This document shows, one piece after another, positions 7,123-16,769 of a stretch of 38,359 bases of DNA; position 1 is the first letter of the stretch, and each line of letters opens with the position of its first letter. This DNA comes from a virus: positions 1 through 38,359 of the IMG/VR virus record IMGVR_UViG_3300024346_000206. One strand, given 5' to 3'. Made by a program: the position numbers and the translations under genes. The notes below the pieces were generated by a model that saw only the letters and a list, made by a program, of their open reading frames with translations, ran no database searches and was not told the origin of the DNA.

Positions 7123-8660
7123 ATACACTAGCCGAACGCTTTCAGAGAATGCACGGCAATCGGCAAACTAAATTAAACAGAGCAAGGTATTGCTCAGCTG
7201 TTACTGTACCGACACTATTGCCGCCAGAAGGCTGGAGTGAAGGTACGTCATTACCCCAACCATACTCTTCGGTTGGTAGTCGTGGTGTAACGGGATTAGC
7301 AAGCCGAATCCTTAGTGCATTAATGCCTTTGAATGATACACCATTCTTTAAATTTCAACTAAGAGATGGTAGTCAGGCACCGCCAGAAATTCAACAATAC
7401 CTAGATACCTTATCGTTTCAAGTATACAATAAGTTATCCTCTACAAATCTTAGAGAAACTGTATATCAAGCCCTTCAACATCTCATCGTTACTGGTGACG
7501 TGCTGATTGAAATGGATTCAGATTACTTCTTTACCATCTACCGCCTTGACCAATACTCCGTACAAAGAGATATCATGGGTGAGGTGCTTGAGGTTATTCA
7601 CCTTGAGTATGAGGTAGATGATCCAGAGTTTATTGATTACTCATCGTACTCTGACATTGAACACAGAGTTGGTTACAAGACCTACTACTGCCAGTATCTT
7701 CGTCAAGATGATGGTACATGGGCATACTCGAAAGAGAATGCTGAGGGTGAAGTTATAGAGTCTGGTATCTATCTCGTTGTTCCTATGGCCGTCCTTCGAT
7801 GGTACGCCATCGCTGGCGAGAACTACGGTAGATCTCATTGCGAAGATATCCTTGGAGATCTCAATACACTTGAGGCTTATACGAAAGCGCAGATTGAAGG
7901 CATGGCAGCTGCCAGTGCTTTCTGGATCGCAGTAGATCCTCAGGGTATTACAGAGGTCGATGATCTAGCCGGTGTTAGAAACGGATCATTCGTTGCTGCA
8001 AAGGCTTCGGATATCTCTGTCATCTCCCCAGCCGGAACCATTCAACCACAGGTAGCAGCAGCTGCTCAGGCTGTCGAGAACATGAGACGTGAGGTTGGTC
8101 AGGCATTCCTAATGACTGGTCAAGCAATTCCATCAGGTGATCGTGTTACCGCTACAGCAGTACGCATGATCGGACAAGAACTTGAAACGGTTCTTGGTGG
8201 TGCATTCTCTTCGATTGCACGTACACTTATGGAACCAATCGTCAAGCGTTGCATTGTACAAATGTTGGAAGATAAACTTCTAGATGAACGCCTAACAGAA
8301 CAGTTCTTTGATAACGATGGTACCTTAACCGTCAACATTGTAACAGGTCTTCAAGCACTTAGCCGTGACTCCGATCTTCAGAAGCTTATGCAAATGGGTG
8401 AGATGGTTCGTAACCTTCCACCAGATGCGTTGGCTACCTTTAAATGGGACTCATACTCCAGTGCGCTTATTACAGCCCTCGGGTTTGACGCAAGAAACTG
8501 GGTTAAGTCTCAGGATGAAATTGCACAGGAAAGAATGGCAGCTCAATCTATGCAAGTACAAGCAGATACTGCTTCTGCTGTTGGTACTGGTATTGCTTCA
8601 TCCGCCCAGGATTTAGCAAGTGCCGCTGTTCCCGCACTCATGGAGCAACAATTACAATGA
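7119..8660 (+). CDS. Portal (head-tail connector) protein, T7 gp8-like
   Basis: A 513-aa protein forming the dodecameric ring through which DNA is packaged and ejected, and to which the tail attaches. Length matches T7 gp8 (536). Family features: N-terminal helical RGVTGLASRILSALMP with the adjoining NDTPFFKF, the mid-region GRSHCEDILGDLNTLE (clip/stem border), and late AFLMTGQAIPSGDRVTATAV, where phage T7-like portals have the conserved GER/DRVTATE-type segment. The C-terminus is Ala/Gln-rich, as in barrel helices. Translation is coupled to the upstream coiled-coil gene by ATGA, and the downstream gene again begins within the stop (ATGA). Confidence 0.95.
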   Translation: MNTLAERFQRMHGNRQTKLNRARYCSAVTVPTLLPPEGWSEGTSLPQPYSSVGSRGVTGLASRILSALMPLNDTPFFKFQLRDGSQAPPEIQQYLDTLSFQVYNKLSSTNLRETVYQALQHLIVTGDVLIEMDSDYFFTIYRLDQYSVQRDIMGEVLEVIHLEYEVDDPEFIDYSSYSDIEHRVGYKTYYCQYLRQDDGTWAYSKENAEGEVIESGIYLVVPMAVLRWYAIAGENYGRSHCEDILGDLNTLEAYTKAQIEGMAAASAFWIAVDPQGITEVDDLAGVRNGSFVAAKASDISVISPAGTIQPQVAAAAQAVENMRREVGQAFLMTGQAIPSGDRVTATAVRMIGQELETVLGGAFSSIARTLMEPIVKRCIVQMLEDKLLDERLTEQFFDNDGTLTVNIVTGLQALSRDSDLQKLMQMGEMVRNLPPDALATFKWDSYSSALITALGFDARNWVKSQDEIAQERMAAQSMQVQADTASAVGTGIASSAQDLASAAVPALMEQQLQ

Positions 8661-9313
8661 ACCCAATGAGAATTATTGGTGCAAGTAATAACGACATCAA
8701 GTCCGTAAATCGAGTAACGTATGTTATCGACACGGATGAAGTTGTTGCTTACGTAAATAAATCAACCTTACTTGGACGTTATCCAAATCTTTACTATGCG
8801 TATGAAGCTGTTCGTGGCGCAATGATGCGTTGTGGCTGCAGAGACATGATTGATGTCATCACAAAACCAGTAGATGTGGTTACAACACAAAACACCACAA
8901 CGACGGATAACACAAATTTTACAACACCACTAAATGAAGTTGCATCATCTGGCGGGTCGTTTAATTATGTAACTGCTCAACTTCGGTTTGAAGGAATTCA
9001 GACAATACCGTGGGTCTTTTTTCTATTGTTTGATGTACCACCACAGGTTAGAATAGCATATAAAATAGGTGCATCAACAATTACGGCACCAGGATCACCA
9101 ACAACCGCGTTGGCTGCTGGATTCCAATATATAAACTCTGGTGATCCTATTCTATTTCCTACCGGAAATGGAAGCAATAACAGATGGTTTATTCGAATCG
9201 CCCCCATGTGGGATGAAACTGCGACGTTTACCGTACCATCCTTTACCGTAAGTCTACGGGCAGCAATACGACCAGAAGTTGTGTATAGCTCAACAACCAT
9301 AAATTTTAGCTAG
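8657..9313 (+). CDS. Unknown protein, 218 aa, beta-rich C-terminal part
   Basis: Not recognised. ATG 8657 overlaps the portal stop (ATGA). Residues 1-75 look mixed alpha/beta (with MRCGCRDM); after a Thr/Asn-rich linker (about 78-95), the rest is beta-rich and hydrophobic (WVFFLLFDVP, RWFIRIAPMW), consistent with a beta-sandwich. T7 has nothing between portal and scaffold, so this and the following gene are an insertion into the head operon. A decoration or capsid-attached protein is one reading. Confidence 0.75.
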   Translation: MNPMRIIGASNNDIKSVNRVTYVIDTDEVVAYVNKSTLLGRYPNLYYAYEAVRGAMMRCGCRDMIDVITKPVDVVTTQNTTTTDNTNFTTPLNEVASSGGSFNYVTAQLRFEGIQTIPWVFFLLFDVPPQVRIAYKIGASTITAPGSPTTALAAGFQYINSGDPILFPTGNGSNNRWFIRIAPMWDETATFTVPSFTVSLRAAIRPEVVYSSTTINFS

Positions 9314-9321
9314 GATTCCAT

Positions 9322-11058
9322 ATGCCTTTTATTACATATAACCCAACAAGTTTTACTACTCCGGCGTATGAGGATGCAAGATCTTTTGCTATCTGGGGTG
9401 TGTCGTGGTTTACAGAAACAGACCTAAGTCGCTTAGGTCCAGCAGCACCAGCCGTTGTTTGGATGGCTCCTCAGACTTTTAATGGTGGAGTACGTCGATC
9501 TGACCACACCGGAACAACGAACTTACCAACAGCTGTAACATCTTATATTGATAAGGTTAAACAATTCCCTAAGGGAAGACGTGTTATCATGCCACAGTAT
9601 TGGTTGGATGACACTCTTGGTGGTAATGATCGCGCAAACAGTAACTACTATAAAACACTTGGACAGCAAATGGCAGCACACGGTGCTGCTGGTACTTTCA
9701 TAAATTCCCCGTTCCAACGTTTACACCAATCCGTTGACTTTAAAACCACGTGGACCAAGTGGGTAGAGTTGTGCGAAACAAACGACGCAACGTTTGATTA
9801 TATCATAGATGATCAAGAACAGTGGCGTTTGTGGGCGCTAAACAGCAATCAAATTATAGCCGATGCTGGTTGGACTGCGCCAACTTGGATGACTGATAAG
9901 GATGCTAGAGTACCATTCTCTATTATAAACGACGCACGTTTTGAGAATCCACTGTATGGCGATCCGGTTACAAATCAAAGCATGAGAGAGTTGTTAGTCT
10001 ATTACACAAACATTGCGAGACCATCCTCTCCAATAGCTAATACACTATCGGCTGTTCAGACTGCATACGCTGATTGGAACATTACAGTAGCAAATCCAGG
10101 AATTTCTCCATACACTACCAATAGAAATCCTCTCTGGTATGCGTGGAGAAGAATGATGGGCCGCGTTCATATTCGACAACGTGTAGAGTTAGTTCTAAAA
10201 GAGACCATTCAAAAGCCGTGGTTTACTGGATTCTATTCTGACTATGGTGTTATTGGTGGAGAGCCGTGGGAAACTCCTTGGCTCATTCGCGCACAACACT
10301 ACGCAGAAAACTATTTAGCACATCCTCTCTGTCGAGGAGCGCCAGAGCTATACGGATACGCTAGCAACATGCCAACAGTCTTTGGATATCACCCAACACC
10401 AACGACTGATATTCAAAGATATGGTTTTGTTCGACCAGCTGATGGAGGCGTTTTAACCAATGCTTTAGCCGGAGATGCTGGCCGCGTCATGTACTCCTTC
10501 ATGGGAGATCTTGCTGAGGCTGTTGAAACATCTAGAGCAAACTATAGACGGGATTGGTCTGCATGGGTAGGCACACCACACTGGGCGTATGGTCCATCAT
10601 TCTATCAGTTTGATGATCGTTATGCCTTTGAATTGTATTACCACCTTGCTTTATTAGGTTGCAACCCTTTCTGCATTTTCCCCGGAGAGGGTGAGATCCC
10701 AGAAGGAGAAAACCCATACGTATTGCCATCTGATATTCTTGTTGAGATTAAACGAATTACAGATAACGGTGGCTTACGACCATGTGACTCTACTGGTAAT
10801 CAGTACGCCCCACCAGATAGATATGTATTAGCTGATTGTTTAACCGACAAGGGTATTGTTACGGGTGGAACAATTCAGCACGGACCAAAGAAGGGCCTAA
10901 ATGTTTGGAGAATTACAGTACCTCCTCATATTATAGATGGTAGTGGCAATTCTTTCATTAACCTACCCGATGGAACAAAGTATCAAGTAGGACCAACTAC
11001 AAGAGGTGCTTGGTACTTTGGTCAAACTAAACCAACTGTAACTATTACGACAAGTTAA
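9322..11058 (+). CDS. Unknown 578-aa protein in the head operon, possibly a TIM-barrel hydrolase-like virion protein
   Basis: Not recognised by family. It starts at ATG 9322, 8 bases after the previous stop, with only a weak AGGA-like site. No signal peptide or membrane segment; very rich in Trp, Tyr, Pro. Strand-like hydrophobic stretches each end in acidic or polar residues: AVVWMAPQTF (about 44-53), RRVIMPQYWLDD (86-97), FDYIIDDQEQW (158-168), GFYSDYGVIGGEPWE (303-317). That alternation, with Asp/Glu at strand ends (D163, D164, E166, D307, E314), resembles TIM-barrel glycoside hydrolases. The last 90 residues look like a beta domain. Between the portal region and scaffold it is presumably made in quantity; a virion-bound glycan-acting protein is conceivable. 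The fold and activity are inference. Confidence 0.7.
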   Translation: MPFITYNPTSFTTPAYEDARSFAIWGVSWFTETDLSRLGPAAPAVVWMAPQTFNGGVRRSDHTGTTNLPTAVTSYIDKVKQFPKGRRVIMPQYWLDDTLGGNDRANSNYYKTLGQQMAAHGAAGTFINSPFQRLHQSVDFKTTWTKWVELCETNDATFDYIIDDQEQWRLWALNSNQIIADAGWTAPTWMTDKDARVPFSIINDARFENPLYGDPVTNQSMRELLVYYTNIARPSSPIANTLSAVQTAYADWNITVANPGISPYTTNRNPLWYAWRRMMGRVHIRQRVELVLKETIQKPWFTGFYSDYGVIGGEPWETPWLIRAQHYAENYLAHPLCRGAPELYGYASNMPTVFGYHPTPTTDIQRYGFVRPADGGVLTNALAGDAGRVMYSFMGDLAEAVETSRANYRRDWSAWVGTPHWAYGPSFYQFDDRYAFELYYHLALLGCNPFCIFPGEGEIPEGENPYVLPSDILVEIKRITDNGGLRPCDSTGNQYAPPDRYVLADCLTDKGIVTGGTIQHGPKKGLNVWRITVPPHIIDGSGNSFINLPDGTKYQVGPTTRGAWYFGQTKPTVTITTS

Positions 11059-11060
11059 TT

Positions 11061-11939
11061 ATGGAAAACACAGAACCAACGACTCCACAAGCAGTGGAAC
11101 AATCAGCGGTTTCAACACCTGTTGACCGCGAGGCTAAGGCGTTTGAAACACACGTTATTCAAAACCAAATCCAAGTACCAGACAACTTCAAGTCTGTCGG
11201 GGATTGGTTTAACGCCCTTAAGTCTGCTCAAAAAGAGTATACCAAGGCTCGACAGGAAATCTCTGACCTTAAGAAGCAGATTCCAGTAGCAACACCTGAA
11301 GCTCCAGAGCAACCAAAGGAAGCCCCAGCTCCTGTGATTCCGGAGGAACTTCGCATTCCAGATAAGCTACCGGAGCAACCTCCTTCACCACAGCAGACAG
11401 AAATTCTCACTAAGGATGAATGGAACAAGTATTCAACTGAAGTTGCTGTCAACGGCACTCTATCTAATGAGTCACGTGAAGCAATCAAGACGAAGACAAA
11501 GTTACCAGACTACGTTATTGATGACTTCTTAGCGGGACAGAAGGCCCGTCTGCAACAGGCATACGGCAGCGCAGCAGAGGTTGTAGGAGGAAAGGATCAA
11601 CTCGCCCGTGTATTCGATTGGGCAAGTAAGAACCTTTCATCCGAAGACCAGAAGTCTGTGAATGCCGCATTGTCTTCACCTTCTTGGGAGGTAGCTTTGC
11701 TTGGATTGAACGCTAAGTATCAATCCGCAGCAGCAAAGAAACCAACCGCAAATGAGCCAGTTAAGGCACCATCATCCCAAAAGGTTGGTGCTACGACGGC
11801 TACCCCAACGCTTGGAGCGTATGCTTCCAAAGCGGAATTTTATAAGGATCGTAAAGACCCCCGATTCGCGGGTGATCCACGATTCCGCCAAGCGGTAGAA
11901 ACCCGCATGGCAAAAACAGATTTCAATTCACTAAGATAA
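11061..11939 (+). CDS. Capsid assembly scaffolding protein, T7 gp9-like
   Basis: A 292-aa protein (T7 gp9 is 307) that templates procapsid assembly and leaves before or during packaging. It is hydrophilic, with a Pro/Glu/Gln-rich disordered region about 75-115, then the family-like stretch VGGKDQLARVFDWASKNLS (about 174-192), and a basic C-terminus ending with DPRFAGDPRFRQAVETRMA, which resembles the conserved capsid-binding tail of gp9-type scaffolds. It lies directly upstream of the major capsid gene, as in T7. Start ATG 11061 is two bases after the preceding stop; the ribosome site is weak, so coupling is likely. Confidence 0.92.
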   Translation: MENTEPTTPQAVEQSAVSTPVDREAKAFETHVIQNQIQVPDNFKSVGDWFNALKSAQKEYTKARQEISDLKKQIPVATPEAPEQPKEAPAPVIPEELRIPDKLPEQPPSPQQTEILTKDEWNKYSTEVAVNGTLSNESREAIKTKTKLPDYVIDDFLAGQKARLQQAYGSAAEVVGGKDQLARVFDWASKNLSSEDQKSVNAALSSPSWEVALLGLNAKYQSAAAKKPTANEPVKAPSSQKVGATTATPTLGAYASKAEFYKDRKDPRFAGDPRFRQAVETRMAKTDFNSLR

Positions 11940-11953
11940 TAAGGATATAAAAC

Positions 11954-13345
11954 ATGCCAGGTACAGGACACGATGTAGTAGCAGGAGATCTTCCATACAG
12001 ATCAGACGTAGCAGCAGGAATTTCAGGCCCAATCGCAGGTGCTAATAAGCTTTGGCTCAGCATTTGGTCTGGTGAAACCATTCACGCTTACGATGAATAC
12101 AACATGTTTGAGTCACTTGTTGATTCAAAGACCATGAGCAACGGCGTTGCTATGGAATTCCCAATCACTGGTACCGTAGCTCTCAATGCTGCATGGGCCG
12201 CTGGTAAGGAACTTATTGGTTCAACAACCGACAGCGCCTCTGCGACCATCGCTATCAAGCTTGATAAGCGTCCAATCGCAGCACACTTCGAAATCGACAA
12301 CGTAGACCTCATGCAAACTCAGTGGGAATTCCGCTCTGAGCTTGCACGTCAAGCTGGTCTTACCCTTGCTAATGCACGTGATAAGCAAATTGCTGCTTAC
12401 GTTGCAAGAGCAGCAGCTGAAGATATCAGCTTCGCTGGCACTGCATGGGTTGGTACTGATGGTACCCTTCTAAACACAGATGATCCACGCTCACTTCCAG
12501 CTGCTCCAGTCTTCCTAAGTGGTAAGTTCTTCGACCTCGGTCGTTCGGCTTCTGCTTCAGCAGACCGCGCAAACGCAGCTCTCACAGCTCTCCAAGCTTG
12601 CGAAGACTTCGTTGTATACCTACAGACGATCAACGCACCAACCGATGGTGTTTACCTCGCCGTCGAACCACGCGCATTCCAAGACATCCGTGCGCTTGGC
12701 GTTGCACGTGCATCAACCGAAACTGTCAACATGCAACCAATGTTCGGTGGCGTTGCTCAGTCTGGCGGTCTTGGTGCTGCTCTCGCACAAGGTATGAACG
12801 GTCTCATGGACTCACTTGAGTACATGGGTGTTCGTATCATCAAGAGCAACCACCTCCCAACCTCCAACTTCTCTGGTATTGGTGAAGCACGTTACAACCT
12901 CGCATTCGGTAATGCTGGTGTATGCGGTCTTCTCTTCCAACGCAGCGCGGTTGCAGCTCTCAAGTTGCAAGGTCTCAAGGTTGATACCCTTGATGATGTC
13001 CGTCGCAACACCACCTTCACTGTCGCAAGCATGATGGCTGGTACTGGCGTTCTCCGTCCAGAATGCGCCGCAGTTCTTGTTAAGCCAACCGCAGATAACT
13101 GGCTAGCAACTGAAGTTACTGAAGCAAACTTTGCCGGTGCAACAACAGGTTCACCAGCAAACGCAAACTTCTTCCTTGGTGGTGCCGCCCCAGCTACTGG
13201 AAACACCGTAGCAAGCTACCTCCAAGCAGCTGGCTCTGGTGGCCTTGCTGCATCCAAGGCACGTCACGGCCTTCGTTGCAACTTCGGCGGAAACTTCAGC
13301 AGAGAAGTCGTAAACACCGCAGCGTCAGCCTTCCCCTACGCATAA
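11954..13345 (+). CDS. Major capsid protein, T7 gp10-like, with C-terminal extension
   Basis: A 463-aa HK97-fold shell protein. AAGGA precedes ATG 11954 at ideal distance. The N-terminus (LWLSIWSGETIHAYDEY then RPIAAHFEIDNVD) follows the gp10 family, where an Asp-rich D-x-D/N-D segment precedes the spine helix. SMMAGTGVLRPECAAVLV near 363-380 corresponds to the end of T7 gp10A (GLRPEAAGAVV). About 85 further residues, Gly/Ala/Thr-rich, follow in frame; T7 makes a longer 10B only by frameshift. Codon choice shifts strongly to C-ending codons here, as expected for the most highly expressed gene. A strong terminator follows. Confidence 0.95.
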   Translation: MPGTGHDVVAGDLPYRSDVAAGISGPIAGANKLWLSIWSGETIHAYDEYNMFESLVDSKTMSNGVAMEFPITGTVALNAAWAAGKELIGSTTDSASATIAIKLDKRPIAAHFEIDNVDLMQTQWEFRSELARQAGLTLANARDKQIAAYVARAAAEDISFAGTAWVGTDGTLLNTDDPRSLPAAPVFLSGKFFDLGRSASASADRANAALTALQACEDFVVYLQTINAPTDGVYLAVEPRAFQDIRALGVARASTETVNMQPMFGGVAQSGGLGAALAQGMNGLMDSLEYMGVRIIKSNHLPTSNFSGIGEARYNLAFGNAGVCGLLFQRSAVAALKLQGLKVDTLDDVRRNTTFTVASMMAGTGVLRPECAAVLVKPTADNWLATEVTEANFAGATTGSPANANFFLGGAAPATGNTVASYLQAAGSGGLAASKARHGLRCNFGGNFSREVVNTAASAFPYA

Positions 13346-13399
13346 TTAGTGTAGGATACTTCTATTACTTTTGTAATGGAACGGTGATCATATATCTAG

Positions 13400-13436
13400 C
13401 CAAGAGTCCTCGAAAGGGGACTCTTGGTTTTTTTTT
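13400..13436 (+). terminator. Rho-independent terminator after the major capsid gene
   Basis: A 12-bp stem (13400-13411 with 13416-13427, one G-U pair) closes on a GAAA tetraloop and is followed by nine T residues (13428-13436). This is the same place as T-phi behind T7 gene 10, and would raise capsid mRNA above the tail genes. The U tract and GNRA loop fit bacterial-type RNA polymerase termination. The remaining spacer (13346-13399) shows no clear promoter. Confidence 0.95.
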
Positions 13437-13458
13437 CTTTCTTAGAAAGGTAAACAAC

Positions 13459-14118
13459 ATGGGATACTTAACTAAACTAGATGCAGTAAATCAAATGCTG
13501 CTTGCTGCTGGAGAATCGCTTGTTGCGGATCTTAACGAAGCAAGTGGTATTGATACAGGAATTTCAGAATTTCTCTTAGACCAAGCCTCACTTGAATATC
13601 AATTAAGAGGTTTAGCTAATAACAAGATCATTAAGACAGTACAGCCAGATGCTCAAGGATACATTCTTTTGGGTTATCCAAACACAGACTTTGGTGGAGT
13701 ACTCGATGCTAAGTTATTATCGTTACACCAAACAGAAGATGGTTCAGCCATCGTTGCCAGAGTACAAGAGGGAAATCCTCCAAAGCTTTGGAACATGACA
13801 GAAGACACCGATGTTTGGGTAGATGGTGATTATCGTATTGAGCAGATTAACTTCTTACAATACGACCAACTAGATACAAACTCTCAGCGTACAATTCTTT
13901 CAGCTGCTACCAGAAAGTATCAGCTATACACTCAAGCAGATCCAGCCGTAGACAACTACTTGGCACAACGAGAGATGCTTGATCGTATGCGGTCACGTGC
14001 AAATGATATCTCAGCAAAGCAAAGAACCATTTGGGCAAACGATGTCTCTTATGCAGCTGGCAAACGACCGCCATACTTTGGTACAGATCCTGCCGCAATT
14101 AGACGAGGACTAATATGA
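13459..14118 (+). CDS. Tail tubular protein A (gatekeeper), T7 gp11-like
   Basis: A 219-aa protein (T7 gp11 is 196) forming the dodecameric ring between portal and nozzle. The start is ATG 13459 with AGAAAGG upstream; a frame opening at 13276 would run back through the terminator into the capsid gene and is not used. The N-terminus LTKLDAVNQMLLAAGES is the family hallmark, followed by LDQASLEYQLRGL. It ends RPPYFGTDPAAIRRG, typical of this family. The stop overlaps the next start (ATGA), as for a nozzle pair. Confidence 0.94.
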   Translation: MGYLTKLDAVNQMLLAAGESLVADLNEASGIDTGISEFLLDQASLEYQLRGLANNKIIKTVQPDAQGYILLGYPNTDFGGVLDAKLLSLHQTEDGSAIVARVQEGNPPKLWNMTEDTDVWVDGDYRIEQINFLQYDQLDTNSQRTILSAATRKYQLYTQADPAVDNYLAQREMLDRMRSRANDISAKQRTIWANDVSYAAGKRPPYFGTDPAAIRRGLI

Positions 14119-16766
14119 AAATAACAATTCCTGTTTACTCATTAAGCGGGGGTGTAAGCCGACAGCCAGACTCAAAGCGTACTCCCTTTGAGGCACAGGA
14201 GATTGATAACTGCTTCGTCACAGTAGAGAAGTCTATTGAGAAGAGGGCTGGCTTTAAGGTTCTTGATAGCAATACCGGAAACTATGATCTATCATTTCTT
14301 CCGTTAACTGTAGACCCAGCATTCGTTTGGTATACTATTAACGATGAAAACAGATATCTCTTAATCATTGACCGTAGCGCATCTGGTGCAACAACTAATA
14401 TCTTATATGTTGTTAAGCTAACAAGCGATGGTTGGGTAAACGAAACACCAAACTTTCAGTGGGATTCAGAAGACCCATCTCTAGAGTGGGACGGCTCTAC
14501 CGCAATTCTAGACGGAGATGTTAGGTATCCAATCCATCAACTAGCATTACAAGAGGGTGGATTAGATACACTTCTTGTTAGATATAACACCGTAAAATCG
14601 CGTGGTATTATTTCACGATACTCAAGAGCCTACCTTACACACGAAACTGGAAACGCACAAGAAATCATAAAGTCATTACAGTTTGGTACTTCAATCGTAA
14701 TGTTGAATACCAAGGTATATGCTGGCTTTACTTCGGGGACCAGTGGAAAGACAGTAAATCTCAACGGTCAAGAAACAACCGAAGACGATTTAGTTGGTCG
14801 AGCTGTTACGTACTATACGTCAGCTCGCATTCGTAAGACAACCAATGGTCGTTTGTATCCAGAAGGTACAACCCTAAACGATGGTGAGGCATGGGATACT
14901 GGCTTCATTGCTAAGCAGATTCCAGTTGAAGATTACATCTACGGGGATTTTGATAAGCCTTGGTTGGGTCAATCAATGGCTAACTTCTCTGAGATTCGCT
15001 TTCCACCAGATAAGAATGACTGGAAAGCCATCAACAAGAACTTAGATACAACGCCTGTCGATGCTAAAGCAAAGACAATGTTGGATCTTTTATATGATCC
15101 AGATGCTCCTCTAGGTTCTCTACAAGAAGGCGATGGAAAGGTCTACTTTACCGCAGCTCCATACCTTTCGGTTGATGCGGGGTATTACCGTATCGTTTCG
15201 TTCCCAGAAACAGAAGCTTATGGTGGTTCTGTTATTGGTCCGGGAAAGCCATATACGCAACGTGTACGAACTCCCGATCACTGCAGCGTTCTTGATAAAG
15301 CAAGAATGCCACAGAGGATTACCTTTAACAACGGTAAGTTCACGATGGCACCTATTGATTGGGCTGCTAGAACTATTGGAGATCGGGAAACAAATCCTGG
15401 ACCTTCGCCATTCCTCACATCAACGAGACAAGCAAGACACATTCAACTAACAGCTCTTGCTAACTTTAGAGATAGATTGTTTATTGCCGCTGGTGATATT
15501 ATCTTCTCATCTCAACTTGGTGTATTAGAAGATCTATGGATTAAAGACCCATCAAACGTTACCACAGCTGACCCAATTGATATTCGCGCAGCGAGTAACT
15601 CATACGCTGAAGTTACAGCGATGATTCCATTCAATGCCTATCTCTTTATCAATACAAAGTCAAATGTTCAGTTCGAACTAAAGGGTGATAGTAATCTAAT
15701 CTCTCCACTCACAGCAGAAATCTCTGCGACAACATTCTATTCTACAGCTGAACTTGTTGATCCAATTAACCTTGGCAGTAATATTTACTTCTGGGATAGC
15801 CAGAGATTGTACATTTACTTGAATCAAGACAGTAGAGAATTCAATACCGCCTTTGATTTATCACAGGGTATTCGAGGCTACTTGCCGTCTACCTTTAAAT
15901 CAATCGCTGTAGCCACAGCTAACAACCAACTCATTGCTGTAGACGGTGCAAACACACACCACCTTTACTTCTATGGCTCACGTTTCATGGGTGATGAGAT
16001 TCGTCAATCAGCATTCTGGCGATATACGCTATCGGATGTTGAAGATATTCAAAGCATCAATACCTATAAAACAATTCTGTATGCTATTACCAAGAGACAG
16101 ACAACTAATGCAGCTGCTTGGTATTTGCTTGCACATGATTTAGAAGACCACGAAAACCCAAGACTAGATAACTTCTCAGACATTGTTCTAACAGAAAGCA
16201 ATTGCACAAGTGTTGGTATGACATCGACACTTATCGTTCCTTACGTCTTAGATACCACACAAGATGTCTATGTTGTATTGGAAGAAGATTGGGAAGGTCT
16301 AGCCGGATCGGTCTTCAAGGCAGCTGCTAGCTCCGTTGTTGGTTTTAATACCGAACTTACTATTGCTGGTATCTCTTTACCAGACCATGTAGGAAAGACA
16401 GTCTTTGTTGGTTCTGGTTTTAGAATGAACGTCGAGTTGTCAAAGCAATACTACAGACAGAATGATGGAAACATTATTGAGGGTGTTGCAAACCTTAAGA
16501 CCTTACACATCAGGCACAACGACACAGGTACATACCGTGTTGAAGTAACCAGACGTGGAAGACCAACACCACTTATCAGTGAATTCTCTGCAACCAATAC
16601 CGAAACCACAGAATACAGAGAAGGTAACGGAACGTTTGTTGCTAAGGTATTTGGGTTTTCTGATGAGACAACGGTTCGTTTAATCTCTGATGGTGTTACT
16701 CCATGTAACATAACCCAACTAGAATTTAGAGGAACCTTTAATAAGAAATCAAAATCATTGAGATAA
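14115..16766 (+). CDS. Tail tubular protein B (nozzle), T7 gp12-like
   Basis: An 883-aa protein (T7 gp12 is 794) that forms the hexameric nozzle at the tail tip and carries fibre attachment sites. The N-terminus matches the family: YSLSGGVSRQPDSKR then AQEIDNCFVTVEKSIEKRAG. It is beta-rich throughout, with later typical stretches RLFIAAGDIIFSSQLG and TKSNVQFELKGD (propeller region). No signal or membrane segment. Extra length is spread through loops. Coupled to gp11-like by ATGA, and followed after 3 bases by the fibre adaptor. Confidence 0.95.
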   Translation: MKITIPVYSLSGGVSRQPDSKRTPFEAQEIDNCFVTVEKSIEKRAGFKVLDSNTGNYDLSFLPLTVDPAFVWYTINDENRYLLIIDRSASGATTNILYVVKLTSDGWVNETPNFQWDSEDPSLEWDGSTAILDGDVRYPIHQLALQEGGLDTLLVRYNTVKSRGIISRYSRAYLTHETGNAQEIIKSLQFGTSIVMLNTKVYAGFTSGTSGKTVNLNGQETTEDDLVGRAVTYYTSARIRKTTNGRLYPEGTTLNDGEAWDTGFIAKQIPVEDYIYGDFDKPWLGQSMANFSEIRFPPDKNDWKAINKNLDTTPVDAKAKTMLDLLYDPDAPLGSLQEGDGKVYFTAAPYLSVDAGYYRIVSFPETEAYGGSVIGPGKPYTQRVRTPDHCSVLDKARMPQRITFNNGKFTMAPIDWAARTIGDRETNPGPSPFLTSTRQARHIQLTALANFRDRLFIAAGDIIFSSQLGVLEDLWIKDPSNVTTADPIDIRAASNSYAEVTAMIPFNAYLFINTKSNVQFELKGDSNLISPLTAEISATTFYSTAELVDPINLGSNIYFWDSQRLYIYLNQDSREFNTAFDLSQGIRGYLPSTFKSIAVATANNQLIAVDGANTHHLYFYGSRFMGDEIRQSAFWRYTLSDVEDIQSINTYKTILYAITKRQTTNAAAWYLLAHDLEDHENPRLDNFSDIVLTESNCTSVGMTSTLIVPYVLDTTQDVYVVLEEDWEGLAGSVFKAAASSVVGFNTELTIAGISLPDHVGKTVFVGSGFRMNVELSKQYYRQNDGNIIEGVANLKTLHIRHNDTGTYRVEVTRRGRPTPLISEFSATNTETTEYREGNGTFVAKVFGFSDETTVRLISDGVTPCNITQLEFRGTFNKKSKSLR

Positions 16767-16769
16767 TCT

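Noticed and set aside
13276-13458. Tail tubular A frame extended upstream to 13276
   Set aside because: It would cross the terminator and overlap the capsid gene; ATG 13459 has a good ribosome site and family-typical N-terminus.
15133-15450. 105-aa plus-strand frame inside tail tubular B
   Set aside because: Out-of-frame shadow of a clearly coding gene with no ribosome site.
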